Source: Costus lasius (lineage: Eukaryota > Streptophyta > Magnoliopsida > Zingiberales > Costaceae). From it: a stretch of DNA of 64,000 nucleotides. Positions 33,517 through 46,169 of the stretch are shown piece by piece. A program made the translations under genes and the position numbers. How positions within the stretch are numbered: position 1 is the first letter of the stretch; each line of letters opens with the position of its first letter. The stretch lies in the NCBI GenBank assembly GCA_027563935.2, contig CM050454.1:7902001-7966000 (forward strand), read 5' to 3'. Under the pieces are notes generated by a model, which was given only the letters and a program-made list of their open reading frames with translations, was not told the DNA's origin and ran no database searches.

Positions 33517-36500
33517 ATGGCCGGAAGAGGAGATGGTTCCAACCCCACCAACAACTTCAGCGATCAAAATGATCCATTTTTTTTGCATTACTCAAATCAA
33601 CTAGGTCTTGTGCTTGTCACACAACTACTAAATGGAGAAAACTGCAACACCTGGAGCCGTGCCATGCTCATGGCTCTCAGCATAAAAAATAAAGAGGGTT
33701 TTCTCACCGGAAGTACAAAGAAGCCATTGGAAAACACTACAACAGAATTCCAACAATGGAAGCGATGCAACAATTTGGTAAAGGCATGGCTTCTCAACTC
33801 TATTGCTCAAGATATTGCAACAAGTATAATATATTAAGATGATGCCCATGATATTTGGATTGATCTAAAAGACCGTTTTGGCCGGACAAATAGCGTCCAC
33901 CTCTTTCACATAGAAGAAGCTATACATGATTGTAAACAAGGGAGCATGACTGTAAGTGCCTACTACGCTAAGCTCAAGGGTCTTTGGGATGAACGAGATT
34001 CACTATACAATATAACTAGTTGTACTTGTGAAGGGATGAAAGATATCTTTCAATTTCAACAAACCCAGAAAACCATGAAATTCCTTATGGGACTCCACGA
34101 CATATATACAGGAATTAGAGGACAAATACTCCTCATGGAACCACTTCCCATGGTAAACAAAGCTTATTCCCTAATACTCCAGGATGAGAAGCAGCGGGGT
34201 ACATCAAACACCAATGAACCAATCAATGGTGAGACATCTGCATTTGTGGTCAGGAACAATATGAGAAAATCTGGAAAGAACTACATGTCAAAGAACTCCT
34301 ATTTGAGGTGTGGGAAGTGTGACAGGGTCGACCACACTTTAGATACATGCAGAGCTCATCTCAAATGCAACTATTATGGACTGCATGGGCACACAACAGA
34401 GATATGTAGAAAATTACAGAAAACAAATATTGTAGGAAACAACAATCCAGATCGACGAGAACATAGAAATTTCTCAACTAAAGTCAACCATGTGGACACA
34501 AGAAAGACCTTAAGTCTCACTGCAGAACAATATGGAGATCTCATGGCACTTCTTGTCAGTTGCAACACCAACACCATCAATGAAACTGCACTAGATGCAA
34601 ACAATTTTGCAGATATAATTTCTTGTGCTTCAATTGCTAAAGGGAAATCAAATTGGATATTAGATACAGGTGCCACAGATCACATGGTCCACTCGGCTAG
34701 CCTATTAAACACAAAATCTGCAGTCAATGGTGGATTAGTGTATCTACCTAATGGAGAGATAGCCATGGTTACACACATTGGCACTGTTAAATTTGCACAA
34801 TTCACATTACATGATGTGCTGTGTGTCCCTGCATTCAAATTGAATTTGCTCTCACTTAGTAAATTGTTGCGTAACTCTTCATATACAACATCATTCATGA
34901 GCAAGATTTGCACACTGTAGGACCAACGATCAATGAAGATGATTGGGATAAGAACTGAGCATGAAGGTCTGTACTACCTTGATATTCACCAACAACCAAG
35001 AAGTAATGCTGCTCAAGTGTCAATGCGGCCTCTCACAAATATCTGGCATCTACGGATGGGTCATCCATCAAATAAGACACTATCTTTGCTTAGGAATTAT
35101 GTTAGTGATATTGAAGTTGACAATTCTGTATGCTTGATTTGCCCCCTTTCAAAACAAACTCGATTACCTTTTTCAACAAGTTCCATTCGTACAAAGAAAC
35201 CATTTGAGTTAGTTCATATGGATATTTGGGGTGGATATCAGATTCCGACTGACACTAGAGAAAAATATTTTCTTACGATTATAGACGATTACACTAGGTG
35301 CACTTGGACTTATCTCATGCGCCAAAAATCTAATACATGTGTGCACATTGTTCAGTTTGTTAATCTTGTGGAAAATCAATTTGCATTGAAAGTCAAAATC
35401 ATCAGAAGTGACAACAGAGCTAAATTTAACATGGGAAATTTTTATTCAGATAAAGGGTATAAACCGAACTCCAACATGTGTCCTGCAAGGAAAAACACCA
35501 ATTGAAGTGCTCACCGACAAATTACCATCATATGATCATCTTCGAGTGTTTGGAAGTCTATGCTTTGCATCATCACATTATCGTAATCGAACCAAATTTG
35601 ATTCAAGAGCCGTCAAATGCATATTCTTGGCTACCCACATGCGCAAAAAGGATACAAGGTATTAGATTTATCTAATAATCATATGTTTATCTCACGTGAT
35701 GTTATTTTTCATAAAGATATATTCCCTTTCGCATCTGCAAATGCAAAATCCATACAATCAACACCAGAGGAGAATACAAGAATTATTAAACATGTTAAAA
35801 TTATCAATCATGAAGGCTTCTTTCCCAAGGAAATTGAATGCGCTACATTTGACAGAGAAGACGTTTCGGTAGAGGAATCTCAGCCAATTGATCAACTTAC
35901 ACAAAACACAACCTCCAACATGCCAACAACATCAGCTCACCCTTTACGGAATACCAAAACTCCAGGGTATTTAAATGAGTATCATGTTGGAGCTATTCTT
36001 CCATCAAGGAGTGCAGCAACATCTACCTTGGCAACATTGAGGACATCACACACCAAATACCCTTTAGTTGCTACACTCTCATACGAAAGACTCACACCCA
36101 ACCACTGACATTTCACAAATTCTATCACAATTATCAAGGAACCAACTACTTTTGAACAAGAAGCTTCTAATCCAAAATGGTGCGCTGCAATGAAAGAGGA
36201 ACTTGATGCTCTTGAGAAAAATGGTACTTGGTCTTTACAACCTCTGCCACAAGACAAAAAGATAATAGGGTGCAAGTGGGTGTACAAAGTCAAATACAAA
36301 CCAGATGGTGTAGTGGAACGCTATAATGCTAGGTTAGTAGCAAAAGGTTACAACCAAGTGGAAGGAATAGACTACCATGAAATGTTTGCTCCAGTGGCAA
36401 AACATGTAACAATTAGGCTTCTTCTTGCAACAGCAGCATCTAGGCATTGACATCTACATCAACAATGCCAAGTCGCTATACGGCCTCAAGCAAAGCTCAT

Positions 36501-37612
36501 GCTAATGGTTCACCAAACTTACTGATGCGCTCAAACAAGCAGACTTTAAACAATCAAAGGCTGACGATTCCATGTTCGTCCGAACTCATGATAGCAAATT
36601 GACAATTCTTCTTATTTATGTTGATGAAGTTATAGTAGCTGGAAATGACCTGAAGGAAATTGAGAATATCAAAGCTCTTCTAAGGAAACAATTTAAGCTA
36701 AAAGACCTTGGCCCCCTGAAATATTTTCTTGGCATAGAGGTAGCAAGGTCCAATAGAGGAATCACCATATCTCAAAGAAAATATGCCTTAGAGATCCTTG
36801 AAGATGTTGGCTATCTAGCTGCAAAACCAGCTTCATCACCAATGGAGCAAAGCTTAGTTTTAAGTAGTTTTGAAGGACAGCTCATTGATGATCCATCCTC
36901 TTATAGGCGGCTTATTGGGAGGCTAATCTATTCGACAGTTACTCGACCGGACATAACATATGCAGTCCATACATTGAGTCAATTCATGGATAAACCAAGG
37001 GAGCCACATTTGAAAGCAGCTCATCAAATCTTGAGGTACATAAAACAGAAACCAGGGCAAGGTCTCTTCTTCCCTTCAAAAAATTCAATGCAACTAAATG
37101 CCTTATGTGATGCCGATTAGGGGAGATGTCGAGACACTCGATGGTCTATTACAGGTTACTGTGTCTTTCTCGGAAACTCACTAATATCTTGGAAAACAAA
37201 AAAGCAAGCGACAGTATCACGATCTAGTGTAGAAGCTGAATACCGATCGATGGCCACAGTCTGCTATGAAATCATCTAGTTAAGGACAATCATGCAAGAC
37301 CTAAAAGTTGAGCAATTGCAGCCGGTTGATTTACGTTGCGACAATCAAGCAGCATTATATATAGCCACAAATCTAGTTTACCACAAACGAACAAAATACA
37401 TTGAAATTGACTGTCATTTGATTCGAGAGAAAGTACAAGAAGGGATGATTAAGCTACAACACATATCAACAACAAACCAACCGGCAGATATATTTACTAA
37501 ACCTCTGAACACTGCACAGTTCCAGGTTCTAATGGGCAAGTTAGGAATCATTAACATTCAGTCCAAACTTGAGAAGGAGTGTCAAAGAACCCAAAATCAT
37601 TGCCAGCATTAA
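33517..37612 (+). pseudogene. copia gag-pol polyprotein, defective
   Basis: Order seen: gag (NNFSDQNDPFFLHYSNQLG, NGENCNTWSRAMLMALSIKN); two zinc knuckles near 34312-34410; protease (WILDTGATDHM); GAG-pre-integrase (IWHLRMGHPSNKTL); integrase core (HMDIWGG, IIDDYTR, IIRSDN); RT (NGTWSLQPLPQDKKIIGCKW); RNase H (RCDNQAALYIATN). Lesions: stops at 33835-33837 and 34918-34920, both shared with copy 2; a deletion near 35455 removing the integrase segment that should carry the third acidic residue; a deletion near 36450-36480 removing the first RT catalytic aspartate; a stop near 37118; and YVDE in place of YVDD at the RT active site. The second knuckle has Tyr for Cys. Inactive. Confidence 0.88.
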
Positions 37613-38151
37613 CACAAGATCAAAGTTACACAACAACATCTCATCAATTAGAATTTGTCAATTCTCCTACTCTCAAAGAAGAAACAAAGAAGAAACAAAA
37701 ACAAATATGGAACTTACTTTTCTTCATTTTGACATGGTTGATTTGGAAAGTAAGGAATAGGAGAATATTTGAGAATAAGGAAACAGACTGGGAATTCATG
37801 TTTCAACTATCTTTGATTACTTTGAGTGACTTGGTAAGGGCTAGAATGCCTTCTTTTACTTACTCTGGTCTAGATCTTCTACGATCGCCTCAAGTATTAT
37901 TGATGTGGTATAATTAATTTACTTGTATTGTATCTTTGTTACTTTCGGCCATTATCCTTATGACCTCTTAATATATATATTTTGACTTATCAAAAAAAAA
38001 ATAGAATTTGTCAATTCTCCTATGTATTTCCATGTATACAAATATTTACAGAAATGTTCATGTAATACTAATTCAAATTAGTATCCTGAATTAGTCCCAG
38101 TATATATGTAATTACAGAATCAGAGATATACAATTTGCTTATTCAATTTCA
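37580..38151 (+). repeat. 3' LTR, copia copy 1, split by a LINE
   Basis: Begins TGTCAAAGAACCC at 37580 and ends TTCA at 38151. It matches the 5' LTR except for a small internal deletion and the 332-bp insertion with its target duplication. Confidence 0.8.
37670..38001 (+). mobile_element. 5'-truncated LINE inside the LTR
   Basis: Encodes the last part of a LINE ORF2 (IWNLLFFILTWLIWKVRNRR, then IFENKETDW, ending MWYN), a short 3' untranslated region, and a 10-A tail (37992-38001). An exact 21-bp direct repeat flanks it (37649-37669 and 38002-38022), the hallmark of target-primed insertion. Confidence 0.9.
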
Positions 38152-38270
38152 TTATAATTTCTATGCCACAGCAGCAGTGGAGAGAGAATAATCAATCTGT
38201 AGTTCTTAAAAATGGTAATAATTTTTTCTCAGAATCTTGGTTTTGTGTGTGGGCAACCCAGTACAAATAG

Positions 38271-38844
38271 AAAAATTTTTTGGGGGAAGGGTACCTGTTG
38301 CAACGATCCCAACAGGATACCCACATCTACCTAGCACGTATTTTAAAGCATCACGTTAAACTATATCTTAAACATTATACGATATCGATATTATACGATA
38401 ATATATTAGTGTTATACGATATCGGTATTATACAATAATACATTAGTGTTATACGAAAATGTATATATGTTATACGATATTTTAGCTGGGCATGCTATAC
38501 CATAATACAAATATGTTATATGATATAAAAATATAAAATAAGTATGTGTTATATGATAATAACGTATAACATGTTTGTATTATGGTATAACATGTCCAAC
38601 TAAATATATCGTATAACATGATTGTATTATGGCATAACATGTTCAACTAAATATATCGTATAACACATACGCATTTTCGCATAATACCTATATCGTATAA
38701 CACTAATGTATTATCATGTAATACCGATATTGTATAACACTTACGATATAGTATAACAGGCACGCTTTTAAATGTGCGTTGGGCAAATGCGTGTATCCTA
38801 TTATGATCGTTGCAATAGGGCACCCTTCCTCAAAAAATTTTCCT
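38271..38844. mobile_element. Mutator-like foldback MITE with 9-bp duplication
   Basis: About 80-bp inverted ends (AAAAATTTTTTGGGGGAAGG against reverse-complemented AGGAAAATTTTTTGAGGAAG), continuing through 'ttgcaacgat' and 'ggatac' on both sides. The interior is made of 'gttatacgatat' repeats in both orientations. TACAAATAG lies exactly at both flanks (38262-38270 and 38845-38853). Confidence 0.85.
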
Positions 38845-38853
38845 TACAAATAG

Positions 38854-39480
38854 GGATAAAGTTAGCCTTATTAATATGATTATGATTGGTTCTCATAATT
38901 ATTTTATCAAAACATAAAAAAAAAAAATAATGAGAGTCAATTCTGGGATTGATAACTACGAAAGTAAGAATTCACAAATTTTGGTTGGTTTGGTATCTAA
39001 AAGGTTCGTAAAGGACACTCCATGTTTGCTACTGGAATTGAAGAGAAATAATATAAAAGGCTTTTTACAAATTTATAGAATAAAAAACAAAATAATTTTG
39101 AAAATAAATAAATTTCAAATTTTATAAACATTTATTAATATTTAGTTATTTTATAGGTAATTAAGTAATAAAGAAGTCGCTGCTTTATGAAATTTTATAT
39201 TACTATAAAAAGTTTTTATTTAGAAAAGAAAGAAACTGATTAAATTAAATTAAATTAGTGGCCAAATTATACGTTTTGACTAAATCTTTATTTAGGAAAG
39301 AAAGAATTCCTCAATCATATTAAATTTATAAGTCTATGCTTGGTAAAGCCATGTTATTACTCATGTCCTATCATTGTTGTCATTAAAAGGAGGTGTTTGG
39401 TATAATTACTATGTTCATATCTGGCTTTGGTATCGTATGAGTGATCGTAGTTTATGATTGATTTAAATCGATGTTATTGG
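38854..39480. other. AT-rich, includes an F-box-upstream repeat
   Basis: 39095-39300 matches 40700-40860 and 57090-57260 ('gtaattaagtaataaagaagtcgc...'), which lie just upstream of F-box sites A and E. Here no F-box follows. Confidence 0.6.
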
Positions 39481-40500
39481 TTCAGAGATACATATCATAC
39501 TTTGAGCTACAATAGAATCAAACAATATAGTAGAACCAAAAGTAAATTCCTATCTGGATGTACTCTTCATATTAACAATTGAATCAGCCTAATCACTATC
39601 TGAGTAGCTAAATAATTTTGAATTTATTATTGATTCATACAAGATATCATGTTTTTTAGTAGCTTGTATATATTTGAAAATTCTTTTAGCTACACGCATA
39701 TGTATTTGGTTGGATCAGACATGAATCTTAATAATAGACTTGTTGCATATAAAATATCTAATCTTGTAACAGTAAGATCAAATAGATTTTCAATAAGACT
39801 TATATTATGAGGCATTTGATTCTGTAGAACCATCTTCTTTATGTAGCTTTTTTTACTTTAGACTAATAAAATAGAGATAGACTTACAATTATTCATATTA
39901 AATTTCTTCAAAAAAATCTTATGTATACTATTCCAAGAGATAAAAAATTTGTCTTTCTACTTAATTAACTTCAATTCCTATAAAATAATATAGTAAATTA
40001 AGATCACTCATTTCAAATGTCTTCATCATATCTTCTTTAAACTCCTTTATCATTTTCTCATCATCACCTATGTAAATTAAATCATCCATATAAATAGAAA
40101 TAATAAGAATATTATTACCTTAAGTTTTGATACAGAGTGTTGGTTCACTTTTGCTCCTCTTAAATCCATGACTGTTAAACTATATCATGCTCGCGGTGCT
40201 TCTTTTAAGTCATATAATACCTTTTGTAATCTTAAGCCTTTATCATTATTACTTGGGTCTTTAAATTCGTGTGGCTGCTCCATATAATTTTTCTTCTAAA
40301 TCTCTATTAAAAAAAGCTTATTTAACATCTAATTGATAAATATTCGATTTCTTTTGTGTTGTAAGTGTAATAAGAAGTCATATTGTCTCGTGCTAAGCCA
40401 CTGGAGCAAATGTTATTTCTGCCATGCTTGAATTACTTGTCCCAAGATTAACTATTTGCACTTGACAATACGAGGGTATCTCAAGTAGCTCAAGGGTCAT
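39480..40500 (-). pseudogene. copia RT/RNase H relic
   Basis: Minus-strand reading with many stops: SIYMDDLIYIGDDEKMIKEF (the YVDD region), then FEMSDLNLL, a FIGIEV phrase, and further on an RNase H-like end. Very old. A shorter relative lies at about 56165-56520. Confidence 0.6.
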
Positions 40501-40510
40501 CTATCTTCTC

Positions 40511-40585
40511 GGAAAAGAAGAGAAAATGCAATGAATCTGAATGTAAAAGCTAATATTAGATTCATTGTATTTTTTCTTCTTTTCC
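40511..40585. other. 28-bp-stem hairpin
   Basis: Left arm GGAAAAGAAGAGAAAATGCA (continuing ATGAATCT) pairs with 40558-40585 with about three mismatches, around a loop of about 19 nt. It lies 370 bp upstream of F-box site A. A small RNA precursor, foldback MITE or relic duplication are possible. Confidence 0.5.
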
Positions 40586-40952
40586 TTATAGATTCTCTCA
40601 TAAGAGAAGCATCCATTGTCTTTTGTTATTCACGGGATATGTGCAATAATCAATTTAAGCAAATCTATAAAATATAAAAAAAAACCAAATAATTTTAAAA
40701 ATAAACAAATTTGAAATTTTATTAATTTTTAGTTATTTTATATGTAATTAAGTGATAAAAGTCGCTGCTTTATGAAATTTCATATTACTATAAAAAGTTT
40801 TATTTAGGAAAGAAAGAAACTGATTAGATTAAATTAAATTAAATTAGTGGCCAAATTATTCGATTGACCAAGTCTTTCGGCAGCGTGACTTGAGATTATA
40901 TATACTTTGCAATATTGCTGATCATCTGCAGGCCGCCGCAACTCTTCCGAAG

Positions 40953-41381
40953 ATGTCGTCGCCGCCAAGTAATAGCGATCGCCTGAGCGACATGCCAGAC
41001 GAAATCCTCCACCACATCCTCTCCTTCCTCCCCACTCCCGAATCAGTGCGCACCTCCGTCCTCTCCTCGCGGTGGCGCCACCTCTGGCACTGTGTCCCTG
41101 CCTTTCACTTCGACGTCGTGAATCTTCTTAGAACAGCCAAAATCTACAAGTCCGAATCCGGTGCTAGCGAGGCGGCAGAAAAGATCAACCAGTTCATCGC
41201 CCGCCGCGACGCCGCCTGCCCTCTGCTTCGCTTCCATCTCCACGTCGACTGGAATTTCAATGACCGGGTAGACCCGGTTAGCGATTGGATCAGCTACGCT
41301 AAATCCCACGGCGTGCGAGACATGTCGGTGCACATCTTCTGTACGAGTAATCCTCCTCCGCTGTCCAATAAAATGATTTAA
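40953..41381 (+). pseudogene. F-box/LRR protein site A, truncated
   Basis: Starts MSSPPSNSDRLSDMPDEILH and has a complete F-box at about residues 9-50 (ILSFLPTPESVRTSVLSSRW, RHLWHCVPAFHFDV). It is followed by the linker and start of the LRR region (VDWNFNDRVDPVSDWISYAK). Homology with site E ends after PPPLS at 41362, and four codons later the frame stops at 41379-41381. F-box proteins bring substrates to SCF ubiquitin ligases (family knowledge). Here the LRR and FBD parts are missing. A short F-box-only protein could still be made; no evidence either way. Confidence 0.75.
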
Positions 41382-42199
41382 AAAATAAAGTCTTTTTTGT
41401 TGTACTTATATTCTTTTACCTTCACATATTTAAAAAACAAATAAAATGATTTCAAAAAACATTTATTTAAAACAAACAATATATATATATAGTTATTTTA
41501 CATACAAATAACTGATTTTAAAAAAGTCAAGCAAATCTATTTTTACTATAAAAAATTTTATTAAAGGAAGAAAAATTATGGAAGTGTATTTATCAATCAT
41601 ATAAATCTCACATTAATTAACATAATCTACGGTGTTGACTAAGTTATTGACTTTCACCTTTTTTTGGGCGAGTGCAGCGAGACTTGATATTATTTATACT
41701 AAATAGAATTCCATACTAGATCTCATAGATATACTGCTATTTTCATTCGCATACTAGATCTCATAAATATTAAACTTATTAAATTTTTTTATTTGATCTT
41801 CTAAATCAAAATCTAGAACACCGAAGTGAAATTAGACAAGTTCAAATCATATGCCTATCTACCTCTTTATAATAGATGAAGCTTACGAAGAGAAATAAGA
41901 GCAAATACTTTAAATATATAAAACACTCGTACATTAGGGTTTTGAGTTTCAAAATAAACTCATAATATAGAGTGATGTAATAATGAACCACAATAATATA
42001 TGCTAATTATTTTATAAATCACATAATTGGTAATTGAAATATATTTCAATTAGACATACTCATAATTTTTTAATGTAATATACATATTTAATCGAATGTA
42101 TTAATAAACGATTGTTATGTCCATGATTGTATAATAACTAATCAACAGTAAGGTGATTCTTAAATATTTTATAATCGAATATATTAATAATGAACCACA
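41382..42199. other. AT-rich F-box flank sequences
   Basis: 41400-41700 resembles the upstream region of F-box copies (ending 'gcagcgagacttgatattat'), and 41870-41950 matches 60140-60240 downstream of site E. No gene seen. Confidence 0.5.
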
Positions 42200-43140
42200 G
42201 TAATGCAGAGTAAAAGCTACTCGAAAAGCTTCACAAATAGAGCTTTAGACAAACAAGTTAATTTCCTAAGTAAAGAGTGATGTTGTAACCTTCTCTATCT
42301 CTATAACTTTAATTGAAGATATAGCAAGCTTAAATAATTGAACTTTTAGTTTTAAATTTAAATATCATATTAAAATTATAAAATCGTTATCTATGAGCTA
42401 AATGCTTTATTTGACTTAAGCTAGTACATTGGATCATGCTAGGTGTCATGCCTTATTTTAACATAATATAAAAATTTTTAACAGAATGAATTTTTAAAAC
42501 AAATTATCAGTTCATTTTACTAGGTTCAACACGACCGACAGGAACGCACCCACATGCGCACTTCTTAGCCTACGTGAGGGGTTCTAACCTTCGTTCAGAC
42601 CAGAAAGACGATGAGAGAAGGTACCCAATTAAATTCGAAAATCAAATTGAAAACGGAAGAGAGAAATTACCTCAACCGAAAATCAAATCCAATCCTCGGA
42701 TCCATTTTTTGTTTATGCACACGTCAATTTTCTGGATCCACACCGGAATTTTGTTAATGCCCACGTCTGATCCGGCGTCCGTGTTCATGTGAAAGGGAAG
42801 GAATTGGGCATTTTCTTATAGCGAGCGTGCCTGCTGAGTTCCCTTCCCCGACAAACACTCAATCATTCTTCCTTCCGTCTGACGAGCGTGAGTCACACCA
42901 CTTGGGCTCACCGTCTGGACAAGGTCGTTGACTAGAGCTTGTTGAGACCGCACGAAAGGGAAGAGGTGACGAGGATGAGGAAAGGGAAGTGGCGGAAGGA
43001 CCTCTGACGATCATAGCATTCCGAACTACCACACCGGAACGTGTTGGACGAAGGGATGCCGCTTACCCTTGCTGGATATTCCCACACTGAGTTTGAGACG
43101 TGAGGGAGACAAGGAAGGCACTAAGAAAGGGGGCGAAGTC
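42200..43140. repeat. F-box 3' flank plus gypsy-like LTR start, unit I
   Basis: 'gcagagtaaaagctactcga...' (42204) to 'catgctagg', followed by 'tgtcatgcc...'. The same flank recurs at 46503 and 51920, each time entering an LTR-like sequence at 'tgtcatgcc'. 42440-43140 matches 46838-47520. It is GC-rich from 42530 with no supported gene. Confidence 0.6.
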
Positions 43141-43196
43141 CTCAGTTCGTTTTGTAATTCATTGTTAGCCGCCCAGTTCCTCTACTTCGTTCCCTG

Positions 43197-43490
43197 TGTT
43201 GGCAGCATCACTGCGGAAGCATAGTGACGAGAGAGAGCACACACAGAGAAGAGATAGAGAGACAACGTAATCACTTATATTAAATTGCTGCTGTAAAATA
43301 AAACAAATAAAGTACACATATTTATAGGAAAAAAATTAGCTAGTCTAAGTGCTAAAAATAAAAACCACTAACCCTCAATACACGACACATACATACAACT
43401 CCGTTAACTCACGAGACCACTAAACCTTAACGCTCACATAACACACACACACGACACAATGTCGTGTTTACATATTTGCTATTTTTAACA
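43197..43490 (-). repeat. copia-type LTR with polypurine tract
   Basis: Minus strand: TGTTAAAAATAGC ... GCTGCCAACA, 294 bp, with 'tttcctataaatatg' as TATA region. Preceded at 43491-43500 by TAAGGGGGCA, a polypurine tract. It marks the 3' end of the gag remnant to its right. Unit II (47520) lacks it. Confidence 0.7.
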
Positions 43491-43569
43491 TGCCCCCTTA
43501 AACACGACTCTAACACTTTAACTTGACACTATCCAACTCTAAGCATATATCACAGGAATATTAACTAAT

Positions 43570-44917
43570 GCCTTTACACTGTTGGTATCTCCTTCCCACG
43601 ACCTTTGCTTTATGCCTTTTCTTATTTCTTCTACTATATACCCTTTTACCTTTTGTATTAGCATGCTCTTCTATTTCTTCGTTGATGATCATACTGAATT
43701 GATCATCTTCATTAACTTCAACAAAGTTAATAGGCTCTACATCTGCAAAGTGACATATAAAGATACTATTTCCAACATAAGTCTTCTATGTCTGTTATGT
43801 GGGACTGTATTAAGCTCTCTCCCATCTCCCAAGATACTCTACTTGATGCTCCTCGGTCAGTAACCTCTGCCTGCGGCACTGTATCTAGCATAAAATCATC
43901 ATCATCCTTAGTGTCTCCCTGTAGCCTCTGTCTTGAACTCTATCCAATCTCCCAAAATGTAGTTTGAGACATAATTTCATATTCGTTAATGCTAGTCTTT
44001 TGATTTCCCTTTTCTTGTTCTTCATCTTTCCTTTGCTCATGCTCATTATCCACATTTATCTTAACACAAACTCTTTCTCGTTCTTCATAGTCATCTAGGC
44101 ATGCTTCCAAGCATGTAACTATAACTTCCTCTTGTACATCCATCTTTAGAGAGTCTTCAAATGTGGTAATATCATTGTCATTCTCATCATCAAAATCTAT
44201 AAACCTGAATTTATCTCCATACATGTCAATGTAGCAAGGATCTACTTCCAATGTGGAGCTCTTATATGCCATTAAAAGCTTACAATCTAGTTCTTCATCT
44301 TTCTTCTAATGATCCTCATTGCTTTCTTCTTGTGATAGATAAACCCTTTCATTTCGAGCACAATTACATTCCCTAGCATAGTGCCCAAAATTATGACAAT
44401 TATAACATTTAATATTTGACATGTCATAGCTTCTCTGAGTTTGATTAAGTCTATTTTGAGCTCCTCCTCTTGTTGATTGTGAAGTATCATCATCTTTGTC
44501 TTGTATACTTCTTCCTCTTTGAGCTCTTCCTCTTCTTGATGCAAAATGAGAAGTATCATTTTGTTCTTGAACACTTCTTTTCTTTCTGGTCTCTTTTAGA
44601 CTTAATCTTGATTGTAGAACCACATCCAAAGGTTCTTTTCTTCTTCTATTTAACTTCTCCTCATGGGCTTCTAAGGAGCCTGATAAATCTTTTAAGGATA
44701 TTTCTTCCAAGTCCTTTGATTCTTCTGTGGTTGTGACAATATAGTCAAATTTCTCAGTAAGAGATATAAGAATCTTCTCAATTACCTTAATTTCAGGTAC
44801 TTATTCACCAAGTCTTCTCATCTGATTTGCAATCGTTGCAACCCTTAAGATATAATCTGATATCTTGTCAGATTCTTCAATATAGAGAGCTTCAAACTCT
44901 CCTCTCAAGATACCTCA
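43570..44917 (-). pseudogene. copia gag-like gene with acidic tail, copy 1
   Basis: Minus strand: LRGEFEALYIEESDKISDYI, then EKILISLTEKFDYIVTTTEE and LKDLSGSLEAHEEKLNRRRK, then a zinc knuckle CYNCHNFGHYAREC. Where protease would follow it reads DPCYIDMYGDKFRFIDFDDE, without the DTG or DSG active site. It runs into an acidic tail (MDVQEEVIVTCLEACLDDYE, DEEQEKGN). Stops at about 44307 and 43940, and frame loss beyond. RT and integrase are absent before the LTR at 43490. Confidence 0.7.
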
Positions 44918-46140
44918 TGCCAAAAATTATATTTAATTATCAAAGATGCGCAAATATGCAAAATAGAAATTTAGTAGATTTGAATCTTTTAAGATAGATG
45001 CGGAACAACAGATGCAGATGATCAAATTAAGGAGATGAACAGATCAGATATAATCACGCATGCACATCTCATTTAAGATGCGAATCTAATGAAGATAAAT
45101 TGATTTGGGAATAAAACAGATGATTACCAGATGCAATGAGCGAGCAAAAGAACTAAAATTAGATGCAAATCTAATTGCGCTAATTAAGATGCAAAGAGCG
45201 AGACTTAATAAGAAAATGCGAGGCTTGGATCTAATTAAAACTAATTAGAATTAGGAGATACAATAACGATTAGCAAAGTTAGGGCCTGTTTGGCCCCGCT
45301 GTTAATAGCTTTATAGATGTTTGGTAAATAACTTTTTAACTGCTGTCAAATTTTAAAATAATAAATAAAGAAATTATTTAAATTATTTAAAATAATTATA
45401 TATATTCTTTTTTATTATTAAAATTTTATATTATTTAAAATAATTAGTAAAAAAATTAATTAAAATCATGCAAAGAAAAGCAGAAGCAGCTAAAGCATCA
45501 AATTATAGTTTTCCCAGATTCTGCTCTTTTGCTGCTTATGTTTTTCATTACTAAAGATATTTCTGATAGCTTTCTGCTTAAAAGTAGCTTCAAAGTGGGG
45601 CTAAATAGGCCCTTGATTTACAGGATTAGAAAAATGGTTTGCCTAAATTTGTTGGATCTAATCCTGCAATTAATAAAAAGAAAGAAAAGAGATTAGGGTT
45701 AGAAAAAACTAGAGGCGATCCTCAAGGATCTTTCTTTAGACAAATTTCTGTCCCTCACGTGGGATTTGACTGATTTTTTGCCTTGAAGATTCAACCAGGA
45801 TTCTACTATTGTCGACGCATCGGTGTAGCAGTTGTCACAAGGATACTTTTAGCTGGCAACGTAAAACGAGAAAGAGAGCGTGAGAGAGAAGAGAAGCTTG
45901 TCAACGTGTATTCCAACTTCTGTATGTCTCTCCTTATATAGGAGAAGCATGCAACGGCTAGGAAGCCAAGTTAAGCAAGTCTAATTTAGACATATCTTAT
46001 TTGGATGTATTTAATAATAGCATTAATTAATTAATATACATTAAATAATAAAATAATTAAGATGTCTTACTTAGTCTATTATTAATATTAAATAATTATG
46101 GGCAAAATGGAAGAGTTATAATTAATTACCCAATTAAAAT
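44918..46140. repeat. dispersed AT-rich repeat, shared with 50676-51600
   Basis: 'tgccaaaaattatatttaattatcaaagatgcg' onwards, with 'agatgcgaatctaatt' words, later 'gttgtcacaaggatactt' and 'gagagaagagaagcttgtcaa', then 'ggagaagcatgcaacggctagg'. It is probably a non-coding retroelement part inserted in the last intron of an F-box gene, because an F-box last exon follows in both places. The copy here is interrupted by the MITE at 45281. Confidence 0.5.
45281..45613. mobile_element. MITE with AGGGCCTGTTTGGCCCC ends, second copy
   Basis: Ends AGGGCCTGTTTGGCCCC and (reverse complement) AGGGCCTATTTAGCCCC. The interior resembles 12302-12723 in inverse orientation ('agcagaaagc', 'cttttaa'). Confidence 0.7.
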
Positions 46141-46169
46141 AATAGATGAATTTTGGGTTTTTCTATTAA

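Larger units (their letters stand above)
33239..38151 (+). mobile_element. Ty1/copia retrotransposon, copy 1 (defective)
   Basis: Two LTRs, a primer-binding site, and gag-protease-integrase-RT-RNase H in copia order. The 3' LTR carries a nested LINE. Bases flanking the LTRs (atttc, ttata) do not match. The upstream flank is shared with copy 2 at 61809, so at least one copy arose by segmental duplication. Confidence 0.85.

Noticed and set aside
38330..38780. CRISPR-like or satellite array of GTTATACGAT repeats
   Set aside because: The repeats are in both orientations, lie inside a MITE with inverted ends and a 9-bp duplication, and the genome is a plant's.
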